This document shows, piece by piece, positions 1 through 6,165 of a stretch of DNA of 10,011 nt (position 1 is the first letter of the stretch; each line of letters starts with the position of its first letter). Where the stretch lies: assembly GCA_964415245.1 (NCBI GenBank), contig CAYQAJ010000191.1:1-10011 (forward strand). The letters run 5' to 3'. The stretch comes from CAYQAJ01 sp964415245. Its GTDB lineage: Bacteria > Planctomycetota > Planctomycetia > Pirellulales > Pirellulaceae. Position numbers and translations under genes: made by a program. Below the pieces are notes generated by a model. That model had not been told where the DNA came from and ran no database searches. It was given only the letters and a program-made list of their open reading frames with translations.

Positions 1-437
1 CGGTCCAGGCGGTGCACGATGCCGCTTCGCTCGGCGCCGCCGACGGTGCTGAGCTCGTGGAAGTGGTGCCGCAGCGCCGACACGAGCGTGCCGGCGGCGT
101 GGCCGCGCGCCGGGTGGACGACCATGCCGGCCGGCTTGTCAATCGCGGCTAGCTGTTCGTCTTCGTAAAGCACGTCGAGCGGGATCGGCTCGCCGGGCGA
201 ATCGTCCGGCGTGCGTGCGGGCGGCGTGAAGCGAACCGACTGACCCGGGCGAAGCCGCAGCGACGGCTTGGCCACCGTGCCGTCGACCGTGGCGGCACCC
301 TGATCGATCGCGCGGCGAAGCTGCGTGCGGCTCAGTTCGGTCAGTCGATGGGCCAGAAAGGCGTCGAGCCGTTCTCCGCCGGCGCTCTCGTCGACGACGA
401 GTTCGAGCGGTTGCGAGGCTTCTTCGCGCAAGGACAT
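1..437 (-). CDS. rluD: RluD-type 23S rRNA pseudouridine synthase (N-terminal part, cut by window edge)
   Basis: This is the first 145 residues of an RluA/RluD-family pseudouridine synthase, which isomerises specific uridines in 23S rRNA during ribosome assembly in the cytoplasm. Residues about 20-72 look like an S4 RNA-binding domain (GERLDAFLAHRL, then LRRAIDQGAATVDG and LRPGQSVRF). The catalytic domain begins with VLYEDEQLAAIDKPAGMVVHP (residues 89-109), a typical RluD opening. The last complete codons read GIVHRLD, so the catalytic Asp of the HRLD motif is residue 145 and the gene runs off the window just after it. E. coli RluD is about 326 residues, so more than half is missing here. The start is the ATG at 437-435, with only a weak AGGG upstream. 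It lies downstream of the small membrane-protein gene with a 123-base gap, so co-transcription is possible but unproven. RluC is the main alternative; assignment to the family is secure. Confidence 0.9.
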   Translation of the reverse strand, partial: MSLREEASQPLELVVDESAGGERLDAFLAHRLTELSRTQLRRAIDQGAATVDGTVAKPSLRLRPGQSVRFTPPARTPDDSPGEPIPLDVLYEDEQLAAIDKPAGMVVHPARGHAAGTLVSALRHHFHELSTVGGAERSGIVHRLD

Positions 438-485
438 GGATCGCCCTATCACGGCCGCGAGCGGAGCGAGGTGTGATTTGTGAGA

Positions 486-526
486 GGCGTACGCCCAAGG
501 TTCAACTTATCGGTGTACTGACCGAT
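486..526. repeat. Two small inverted repeats upstream of the RluD-type gene
   Basis: The 123-base gap between the small membrane-protein gene and the RluD-type gene holds a perfect 10-base palindrome, GGCGTACGCC, at 486-495. It also holds an inverted repeat, ATCGGT (509-514) and ACCGAT (521-526), with a 6-base loop. Neither is followed by a T-run on the minus strand, so they are not convincing intrinsic terminators. They could be operator-like sites or weak RNA hairpins ahead of the RluD-type gene, or chance in a GC-rich sequence. Confidence 0.3.
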
Positions 527-560
527 TTGCAAGCTTCTTGAAGAGCTAGGCGTCGCCTTG

Positions 561-1001
561 CTATCGTCGCAACCTCATGTACCCGGCGAAGATGAGATAC
601 GCAATGATCACTAACCCAATCAATATAAACCAAGACAAGAATCTCACGTCTACTTGTTGCGACTCTGTCAGGAGTGCTTCACCGACGTCGGTAATGACAC
701 CGAATGCTACAAAAATTGCACAACCAAGGTTTGCGTAGCCAAGTTTTCGCTCGATTGAATGATTCCTTCGATAGTAGGCAACCAATTCGCTGAGGGTGTA
801 CACGACCAGCGGAGGTAGTCCGACCACAGCACCGATGAATGCGAATGGTGACCCCGGTTTAGCTATTGCGAAAATGCAGGCGAACAACAAGACCGCAGCC
901 ACGGAGAAATTCACCAAAAAGAGGGCGAACCTGAGCAAATTGAATTCGCGTGTTTTAGCCAAGTCGCCTGAGGCCGCTGGCGATTCGTATGGGTTTTCCA
1001 C
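561..1001 (-). CDS. Small NPYESP-motif membrane protein, four predicted helices, function unknown
   Basis: This is a 146-residue hydrophobic protein that I cannot assign a function. It opens with MENPYESPAA; a short NPYxSP motif at the extreme N-terminus is, as I know it, recurrent in small planctomycete membrane proteins. Four hydrophobic segments follow, at roughly residues 24-47, 50-74, 88-106 and 121-141, with a positively charged loop (YYRRNHSIERK) between the second and third and a basic end (YMRLRR). That charge pattern fits cytoplasmic loops. The start is the GTG at 1001-999, because an in-frame TAA at 1010-1008 excludes any earlier start and the NPYESP motif follows at once. No Shine-Dalgarno site is visible. 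By hand count, positions 601-960 are about 48% GC, clearly below the neighbouring genes (about 70% in a sampled line of the helicase gene). This suggests a lineage-specific or transferred gene. It sits 53 bases after the TPR-like gene on the same strand. Confidence 0.75.
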   Translation of the reverse strand: MENPYESPAASGDLAKTREFNLLRFALFLVNFSVAAVLLFACIFAIAKPGSPFAFIGAVVGLPPLVVYTLSELVAYYRRNHSIERKLGYANLGCAIFVAFGVITDVGEALLTESQQVDVRFLSWFILIGLVIIAYLIFAGYMRLRR

Positions 1002-1054
1002 TGCGAGTTAGCCAAAAGAATGCAGAAGCAAGTCGCTTAGCGGCAGAACAAAGA

Positions 1055-1528
1055 TTACTCTTCATCAGCACCATCCGGCGCCGGCTGCTGTTTCGCGGGT
1101 GCCGCGTTGTCGCTCGACTCGGCGCTTTCCGGTGACGGCGCGGTCTCGGGCGGTGTGTCACTCATGGGAGACGACTCAGAGTCAGCCGGCGCGACGCTAT
1201 CGGGCTTCGCTTGCGTATCGGTCGGCGAGGCGCCTTCGGGGGAAGGCGAAGGAGCGGCATCGTCTGTCTTCGGGAAGAGATCGATTGAGGGGCCGCCTTC
1301 GGCTGGGGGCGTCTCAGCCGGGCTGCTCCCGGCCGAGCTGCCGTCGGCCGGCAGTGGGCCGGCGTCGTACCGTCCGGTGTCGTCGGTTCCCAAACCGAAT
1401 CCGGAGGAAAGCGGTAAATCGGATTGCCCCGCTGAACCCTCACGCGAGCCGCTTTCGAGCGGACTTGGATCGAATAACGGGCGCTGACCCGGCACGCCGG
1501 GACCTTGAGGCGCAGAAGGGGTCCGCGG
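1055..1528 (-). repeat. Low-complexity Pro/Ser/Ala/Glu-rich coding region
   Basis: This stretch encodes residues 199-355 of the membrane-anchored TPR-like protein. It shows no repeat unit of fixed length, but is strongly biased to Pro, Ser, Ala, Gly, Asp and Glu, with motifs such as PAETPPAEGGP and PSPSPEGASP. It is probably an intrinsically disordered extension. The biased composition also creates long spurious open frames on the opposite strand. Confidence 0.7.
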
Positions 1529-2122
1529 CTCGGCGCTGGCGAACCACTCATAGAACTCACGGGCCTCGGGTTTCTCCAATGCCGCCAGATGTTGTTTCGC
1601 AAGGGGCTGGAAAACGCCCTGCACGTTTTCGTACTCTTCCTTGGCCTTGTCGAGGCGCCCCTCCATCTCGAACGCCCTCGCCAGACAATACGACGCCCGC
1701 GAGCGAATCTCGGGGTTTTGCGAGTTGGTTTGTAACATGCGGCACGTGCTGCGGATTTGATCGAGCAGTCCATTAGCGTGGGCGCGATCGATGAACATCT
1801 GGTTGGAAACGTCCAGCAGCATGGCGTCGGCCAGCGTGAGGTTGGCCCACTGTTCGACGGGCGTATTGCCGTACTGCTCGGCGACCTCGCGCAGCTTATC
1901 GTAGTTTGGGCCGGCGGCGACTGCCTCGTAATAGGCAGTCCATGCTTTGCTTTCGGAACGATACGATTGTTGGAACGTCCACCAGGCGCCCATCGCCACC
2001 ACCAGGACAACGATGGTGACCGTTAGAATGACATTGGTATAAGGTTTGATGCGGTCAATCCACCTGGCCAACCTGGCGGCCAGCACGTTCGTTTCCAGTT
2101 CGTGACGACGCTGGGTCTTCAT
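1055..2122 (-). CDS. Membrane-anchored TPR-like protein with long Pro/Ser/Ala/Glu-rich tail
   Basis: This is a 355-residue protein of unknown exact role. The N-terminus (MKTQRRHELETN) is basic and amphipathic, followed by one transmembrane helix at about residues 29-48, so the bulk is probably outside the cytoplasmic membrane. Residues about 57-184 are helical pairs with TPR-like spacing, for example the segment RASYCLARAFEMEGRLDKAKEEY at 142-164, resembling the YfgM/tetratricopeptide class of anchored scaffolds. From residue 199 to the end (bases 1055-1528) the sequence is low complexity, rich in Pro, Ser, Ala, Gly, Asp and Glu, and presumably disordered. I chose the ATG at 2122-2120. A TTG 17 codons upstream keeps the frame open, but the residues it adds (FLFPRSPFLSS...) look non-conserved and the ATG begins the recognisable MKTQRRHELETN block. 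There is no clear ribosome site. TPR domains bind other proteins, so an envelope scaffold role is plausible but is inference. Confidence 0.8.
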   Translation of the reverse strand: MKTQRRHELETNVLAARLARWIDRIKPYTNVILTVTIVVLVVAMGAWWTFQQSYRSESKAWTAYYEAVAAGPNYDKLREVAEQYGNTPVEQWANLTLADAMLLDVSNQMFIDRAHANGLLDQIRSTCRMLQTNSQNPEIRSRASYCLARAFEMEGRLDKAKEEYENVQGVFQPLAKQHLAALEKPEAREFYEWFASAEPRTPSAPQGPGVPGQRPLFDPSPLESGSREGSAGQSDLPLSSGFGLGTDDTGRYDAGPLPADGSSAGSSPAETPPAEGGPSIDLFPKTDDAAPSPSPEGASPTDTQAKPDSVAPADSESSPMSDTPPETAPSPESAESSDNAAPAKQQPAPDGADEE

Positions 2123-2520
2123 CGACGAAAACTCGATAGAGGAAAGGAATGGCGAACGGGGAAACAGGAACAAGAGGCAGAGAAAACCGCAACACCCCGT
2201 GCGGTCGGGGCAATTAGCGCGACCGTTGATTCGTCCGGTGGCACAAGCCGCAGGCGGCGCTTGTATATCGCAGAACGCCGGCGGAGCACCGTGGAGTATA
2301 GGACGCCGGGACGAAGAGCGTCAAGGCCGCCGATTTCAGCTCTGACGATCGGGAACGCGGTCCGGAGAAGAGTATGTGTTACGAGTTTTGTTCCGTTGCA
2401 GAGCAGATTGTGTGCACAAATGGACCGGCGGCGACCTTGCCCCCTTGAAAGCGAGGCCGCCGCCAGTCACCCTGATCACCACGGAAGACCAACCGCAGGA
2501 CGCACCCCGCACCGATCACC
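2123..2520. promoter_or_regulatory. 398-base divergent intergenic region; no clear promoter elements
   Basis: This gap lies between the start of the minus-strand TPR-like gene and the start of the plus-strand helicase gene, so promoters for both groups must lie here or inside the genes. I could not find a convincing sigma-70 type -35/-10 pair on either strand. Two small symmetrical elements are visible: ACAAGC (2243-2248) with GCTTGT (2259-2264), able to form a hairpin with a 10-base loop, and TTGTG-TG-CACAA at 2408-2419. No supported small gene or RNA gene was recognised; the open frames that cross it have implausible Arg/Pro-rich translations. Confidence 0.5.
2243..2264. repeat. Inverted repeat ACAAGC-N10-GCTTGT in the divergent region
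   Basis: A 6-base perfect inverted repeat flanks a GC-rich loop (CGCAGGCGGC) within the non-coding stretch between the two divergent gene groups. It has no following T-run in either direction. It could be an operator, an RNA hairpin in a leader, or one copy of a dispersed intergenic hairpin; a genome-wide search would be needed to tell. Confidence 0.3.
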
Positions 2521-4560
2521 GTGAACGACCATCAACTCAATCCGGCCCAGCGGGAGGCGGTCGACACGCTGTCCGGCCCGCTGCTGGTGCTGGCCGGTGC
2601 AGGCACGGGCAAGACGCGGGTGGTGACGTATCGCGTTGCGCGATTGATCAAACACCGCGTGGCGACCGATCGCATCCTGGCGGTCACCTTCACCAACCGG
2701 GCCGCCAAGGAGATGCAAAGCCGCATCTTGGCGCTGTTAGGCGGCGGTCGTCGTCGAGCGCGGCCCCATATATCGACGTTTCATTCGCTCTGCGTGCGGA
2801 TACTGCGGCGTCAGATCGCCGCACTGGGCTATCCGACCAACTTCGCGATCATGGATCGATCCGATCAAGAGGCCGTCGCCCGCGACGCGCTCCGGGAGGT
2901 ACGAGCGCCTGAGGCGTCGCTGCGTCCGTCCGACTTGATCCGCGAGATCGGCCGGTGGAAGACGGCCGGTCTGCGACCCCGCCAGGCGGAGATGGCGGCC
3001 GATAGTGATCTTCAGCATCTGGCGGCCGTTGCTTACCGGCGCTATCAACAGCAAGTCAAAACGCGCGGAGCGGTCGACTTCGACGATCTGCTGCTGTTGA
3101 CCGAGGAGGTGTTCGAAAAGTATCCGGCCGTGCGTCGCGCCGAGGCCGAACGCTTCGATCACGTGCTGGTGGACGAGTATCAGGACACCAACGGCAGCCA
3201 GTATCGAATTATCAAGAGCCTGGCGGCAGGACATCGCAATCTGTGCGTGGTTGGCGACGACGATCAGTCGATCTACGCCTGGCGGGGCGCCGAAGTGGCG
3301 CACATTCTGCGATTCCAGCAGGACTGGCCGGACGCCAAGGTCGTGCGGTTGGAAGAGAACTATCGGTCGACGTCGGCGATCCTGGACCACGCGAATCAAC
3401 TTATTGTCTTCAACAAGCAGCGACACGCCAAAGTGCTGCGATCGTCGCGAAACGGCGGCGAACCGCCCCGCATTTTGCAATTCAATGACGAGGCGGCCGA
3501 GGCCGAAGGCGTCGTGGCCGATCTGCGCACGCGGTTGACCGTCCGGGGAAGTGAGCCGCGCGATTTCGCGATTCTCTTTCGCACGAACGAACAGCCCCGC
3601 GCCTTCGAAACGGAGCTGCGCAAAGCGAAACTCCCCTATGTGTTGATCGGCGGCATGTCGTTTTACGATCGACGGGAGATTCGCGACGTGCTGGCCTATC
3701 TCAAAATCGTCGCTAATCAGCGGGACGACGCGGCGCTGCGACGGATCATCAACACGCCGCCGCGTGGCATCGGACCGGCCGTTGTGAAGCGATTGGTTGG
3801 TGAGGCTGTGAGCCGGGGCATGCCGCTGTGGGACGTGCTGAAAACGGCGAACGGTCGGACCGACGTCAGCCAGGCCGCTCGCTCAGGCATCGGGCGGTTT
3901 TGTGAAACCGTGACTCGATTTCACAAGCGGATTGGCCGCGTGGAACTAGGCCAGTTCGTCAGGGAATTGATTGAGGAGGTCGGCTATCTGCAGGCGCTCG
4001 ATTCTCTCTATCCCGATCCGACCGAACGGGCGGCGCGTCGGGCCTCGCTGGAAGAGATCGTCAACGCGGCGGCCAACTACGACAAGGGCTCGAAGCGTCA
4101 GCCTCTGGTTGGTTTCCTCGATGAGGCCGCCCTGGGGGATCGCGATGACTCGACCGAGAAGGACGCACAACTGGCGCGTAACGCGATCGCGCTGATGACG
4201 ATGCACAGCGCCAAGGGGCTGGAATTTTCCCAAGTGTACCTTGTGGGCATGGAGGAGGGGATTCTGCCGCATCACCGCAGCGTGGCCGACGACGGATCGG
4301 CCGTCGACGAAGAGCGGCGGCTCTGTTACGTCGGCGTCACGCGGGCGATGGATCGGTTGACGCTGTCGCTGTCGCTCACGCGGAAGAAATGGGGCAAGGT
4401 GCACCCGAGCCAGCCGAGCCGCTTTCTCTACGAGATGACCGGCCAGGCCGAGCGATTCGAAGCGCGCAAGCATCGCTCCAGCACTGCAAAGCCGAAGGGC
4501 CAGGCCAGTGGGCGAAAACGATCGTCCAGCGTGCGGCGTGCTAGCAGACCGCGCCGCTAA
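2521..4560 (+). CDS. Rep/PcrA/UvrD-type superfamily 1A ATP-dependent DNA helicase
   Basis: This is a 679-residue 3'-5' DNA helicase of the UvrD/Rep/PcrA family, which unwinds DNA using ATP in repair and replication restart. All the family motifs are visible in order: Q motif LNPAQREAV (6-14), Walker A AGAGTGKT (25-32), motif Ia TFTNRAAKEM, Ib STFHSLCVRILRR, Walker B VDEYQDTN (D218, E219), motif III GDDDQSIYAWRGA (245-257), motif IV ENYRST (279-284), motif V TMHSAKGLEF (560-569) and motif VI YVGVTRAMDRL (603-613). It should be active. The length matches E. coli Rep (673 residues) rather than UvrD or PcrA (about 720-740), and the RNA polymerase-binding C-terminal domain of PcrA/UvrD is absent. 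Instead the last 30 residues are a basic Lys/Arg/Ser tail with no acidic residue. The start is the GTG at 2521, the first possible start in the frame; no strong ribosome site is seen. A hairpin plus T-run follows the stop. Confidence 0.95.
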   Translation: MNDHQLNPAQREAVDTLSGPLLVLAGAGTGKTRVVTYRVARLIKHRVATDRILAVTFTNRAAKEMQSRILALLGGGRRRARPHISTFHSLCVRILRRQIAALGYPTNFAIMDRSDQEAVARDALREVRAPEASLRPSDLIREIGRWKTAGLRPRQAEMAADSDLQHLAAVAYRRYQQQVKTRGAVDFDDLLLLTEEVFEKYPAVRRAEAERFDHVLVDEYQDTNGSQYRIIKSLAAGHRNLCVVGDDDQSIYAWRGAEVAHILRFQQDWPDAKVVRLEENYRSTSAILDHANQLIVFNKQRHAKVLRSSRNGGEPPRILQFNDEAAEAEGVVADLRTRLTVRGSEPRDFAILFRTNEQPRAFETELRKAKLPYVLIGGMSFYDRREIRDVLAYLKIVANQRDDAALRRIINTPPRGIGPAVVKRLVGEAVSRGMPLWDVLKTANGRTDVSQAARSGIGRFCETVTRFHKRIGRVELGQFVRELIEEVGYLQALDSLYPDPTERAARRASLEEIVNAAANYDKGSKRQPLVGFLDEAALGDRDDSTEKDAQLARNAIALMTMHSAKGLEFSQVYLVGMEEGILPHHRSVADDGSAVDEERRLCYVGVTRAMDRLTLSLSLTRKKWGKVHPSQPSRFLYEMTGQAERFEARKHRSSTAKPKGQASGRKRSSSVRRASRPRR

Positions 4561-4562
4561 AC

Positions 4563-4581
4563 GGTTCCTGGAACCTTTTTT
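4563..4581 (+). terminator. Short intrinsic-terminator-like hairpin after the helicase gene
   Basis: Three bases after the helicase stop codon, GGTTC (4563-4567) pairs with GAACC (4571-4575) around a CTG loop and is followed directly by six T residues (4576-4581). This has the layout of a rho-independent terminator on the plus strand. The stem is short (5 base pairs, 3 of them GC) so it may be only partly efficient. If it works, it separates the helicase transcript from the SbcD-like gene, which would then use a promoter in 4582-4660. Confidence 0.5.
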
Positions 4582-4660
4582 GGGCGGCGCCGCACAATCG
4601 CGGTGGTGTCGTTGCGGTACTCTCGCTACTCTACCGCCCCACGGTCCTGGGTTGCGAGCA

Positions 4661-4666
4661 AGGAGA
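4661..4666 (+). promoter_or_regulatory. Ribosome binding site of the SbcD/YhaO-like gene
   Basis: AGGAGA lies five bases (CCCCG) before the ATG at 4672. It decides the start: an upstream in-frame GTG at 4603 would add 23 residues (VSLRYSRYST...) without family similarity and begins close to the preceding terminator-like hairpin. Confidence 0.75.
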
Positions 4667-4671
4667 CCCCG

Positions 4672-5973
4672 ATGTCCCCGTCACCGCTGCGGTTTATTCA
4701 TGCCGGCGACTTCCACCTGGAGCAGTCTGCCCACGGTTTGGCCGAGGTCCCGGCGCATCTTCGCGAGGCGCTGCTGGAATGTCCTTACCGGGCGGCCGCC
4801 CGCGTGTTCGACGCGGCGCTGGCCGAGGACGTCGACCTGGTGGTGCTGACGGGCAACGTGGTGGATGTGCGGACGGCCGGACCGCGGGCCATCGTCTTCT
4901 TGCACGAGCAGTTCAAGCGATTGGCCCAGCGGGAGATCGACGTCTATTGGGCAACCGACGGCGTGGATTTGCAGCACGACGTGCGTGCGGTGAACGAGTG
5001 GCCGGCCAACGTGCATTTCTTTCCCTCCGCGTCGAGCGGGCATTTCCTGCACACGCGTGGCGGAAGGTCGATCGCCCGCCTTGTGGGACAGAGCGCGGGG
5101 GACGGCGGAGATTCGCACGACGCACAACGATTCGATGAACGGGAACGGCACGGCGTCGACAAGGAACTGTTCACCATCGGCGTGTCGCCCGGGCACACCA
5201 TGTCCAGCGAGGTCGAGCAACAAGTTGTCGATTATCTCGCGAGAGGCGGCTGTCACGCGCATGAGATTGTCGCGACCGGCAAGCCGCTGGCTGCCGTGTC
5301 AGGCAGTCCCCAGGGACGATGTCCCGACGAAGAAGGACCGCACGGCTGTCTCTTGGTCGAAGTCGACACGACCGGTGCACCGCGTCCGAGGCTTTTGGCC
5401 ACGGACGTACTTCGCTGGCAGACGGCCGAGATCGCGATCAACGAGGCGACGCGGCCGGACGATTTGGAAAGCGCGATCGCGGAGTGCCTGCGAGACTTTC
5501 AAGACGAGGCGGAGGAACGCATCCTGTTGATCTCCTGCCAGATTGTCGGCGGAGTGTCCGTCGCGCAATGGATATCCACCACCAGCCTGACCGCCCAACT
5601 GCTTGCTAGTGTGCAACAACGGGTAGTAGAGAGCGAGCCGGCGGTGTGGCCCGTTGCGATTTCCGCACGGCAGACGGATCCAATATCCCAGGCGTACTAT
5701 GAGCAGGATACGATTCTCGGCGAGTTTCTCCGGCTGAATCAACGTTACCAGGACGACGGCGAGTTGCCGTTGGACGTCGGAGTGTTGGACTGCGAAATGG
5801 ATCAACAGCAAGCGTCCAAGCTGAGAGAACTGTTGAAATTCACGGGCAAGCAACGTCGGCAACAAGCGCTGCAGAAAGCGGCTCTGTTGGGCGCCAGCCT
5901 GTTGGGTGCCGACGACCAGCAGCACGCCGAGGCGACAAGTATAGCTCGTCCTCAAGATCAGGAGGCGGCCTAG
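4672..5973 (+). CDS. SbcD/YhaO-like metallophosphoesterase-fold protein with degenerate metal site
   Basis: This is a 433-residue protein of the Mre11/SbcD/YhaO family, whose active members are Mn-dependent DNA nucleases working with a Rad50/SbcC/YhaN ATPase. Family features are the opening RFIHAGDFHLE (motif I, D13 and H15 kept), VDLVVLTGNVVDV at the position of motif II, and the YhaO-like block SGSPQGRCPDEEGPHGCLLVEVD (210-232). Residues about 233-433 form a helical C-terminal part including DTILGEFLRLNQRY and a Gln-rich basic helix before the end. Unusually, metal ligands look lost. The motif II pattern GDxxD is GNVVD (N62). The GNHD motif is replaced by ATDGVD (94-99). The GHxH motif reads GGCH (192-195). 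The segment expected to give the LLHT His reads IGVSPGHT (169-176). Nuclease activity is therefore doubtful and this may be a structural or regulatory subunit. The start is the ATG at 4672, with AGGAGA upstream. The cognate ATPase gene follows after 192 bases. Confidence 0.85.
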   Translation: MSPSPLRFIHAGDFHLEQSAHGLAEVPAHLREALLECPYRAAARVFDAALAEDVDLVVLTGNVVDVRTAGPRAIVFLHEQFKRLAQREIDVYWATDGVDLQHDVRAVNEWPANVHFFPSASSGHFLHTRGGRSIARLVGQSAGDGGDSHDAQRFDERERHGVDKELFTIGVSPGHTMSSEVEQQVVDYLARGGCHAHEIVATGKPLAAVSGSPQGRCPDEEGPHGCLLVEVDTTGAPRPRLLATDVLRWQTAEIAINEATRPDDLESAIAECLRDFQDEAEERILLISCQIVGGVSVAQWISTTSLTAQLLASVQQRVVESEPAVWPVAISARQTDPISQAYYEQDTILGEFLRLNQRYQDDGELPLDVGVLDCEMDQQQASKLRELLKFTGKQRRQQALQKAALLGASLLGADDQQHAEATSIARPQDQEAA

Positions 5974-5997
5974 TGCGAGCCGCACGGACGTATCGTC

Positions 5998-6028
5998 GAC
6001 GTTTGAACGGTTTCTCTATCCAAACGTC
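5998..6028. repeat. Perfect 8-base inverted repeat between the pair of genes
   Basis: GACGTTTG (5998-6005) and CAAACGTC (6021-6028) are exact reverse complements separated by 15 bases. The centre-to-centre distance is 23 bases, about two helical turns, which would suit a dimeric regulator on one DNA face; as RNA it would form a hairpin with a 15-base loop. There is no T-run after it, so termination is unlikely. Confidence 0.45.
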
Positions 6029-6151
6029 ATGTACGTGTACACGGCATTTATTGAATCTTGACTGGAAAACCAATAGGTCGCGCTTCAAGTTAGTCCGCCA
6101 AGACCGGACTCCCGATGGTCGGCCGGCATCGTTTTCCAATCAAGGGTAAAT

Positions 6152-6157
6152 GAGGAA
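6152..6157 (+). promoter_or_regulatory. Ribosome binding site of the YhaN-like ATPase gene
   Basis: GAGGAA lies eight bases before the GTG at 6166. The GTG starts the conserved MKITRVEIDGFG opening, so the site supports a GTG start. The ATG at 6150 just upstream belongs to another frame and gives an implausible Arg-rich product. Confidence 0.75.
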
Positions 6158-6165
6158 CTATTCTA

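Larger units (their letters stand above)
5974..6165 (+). promoter_or_regulatory. 192-base gap between the phosphoesterase-like and ATPase genes
   Basis: SbcD and SbcC type genes are often closely spaced or overlapping, so this gap is long for such a pair. It is AT-richer than the genes around it: by hand count about 42% GC over 6001-6060. It contains an 8-base inverted repeat (5998-6028), a near-consensus -35-like TTGACT at 6058-6063 without a good -10 at the right distance, and the ATPase ribosome site at 6152-6157. It could hold an internal promoter or a leader that sets the ATPase level. No small gene is convincing here. Confidence 0.4.

Noticed and set aside
139..498. Minus-strand 119-residue open frame overlapping the RluD-type gene
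   Set aside because: Its product is an Arg-rich translation without any domain, while the overlapping frame reads clear S4 and HRLD motifs.
1099..1776. Plus-strand 225-residue open frame opposite the TPR-like gene
   Set aside because: Arg/Pro/Ser-rich shadow of the low-complexity tail on the minus strand; no start signal or motif.
2123..2173. TTG start adding 17 residues to the TPR-like protein
   Set aside because: A rarer start codon, no ribosome site, and residues that do not fit the basic MKTQRRHELETN opening.
4603..4671. Upstream GTG start for the SbcD/YhaO-like gene
   Set aside because: The ATG at 4672 has AGGAGA at proper spacing and begins the family's conserved N-terminus.
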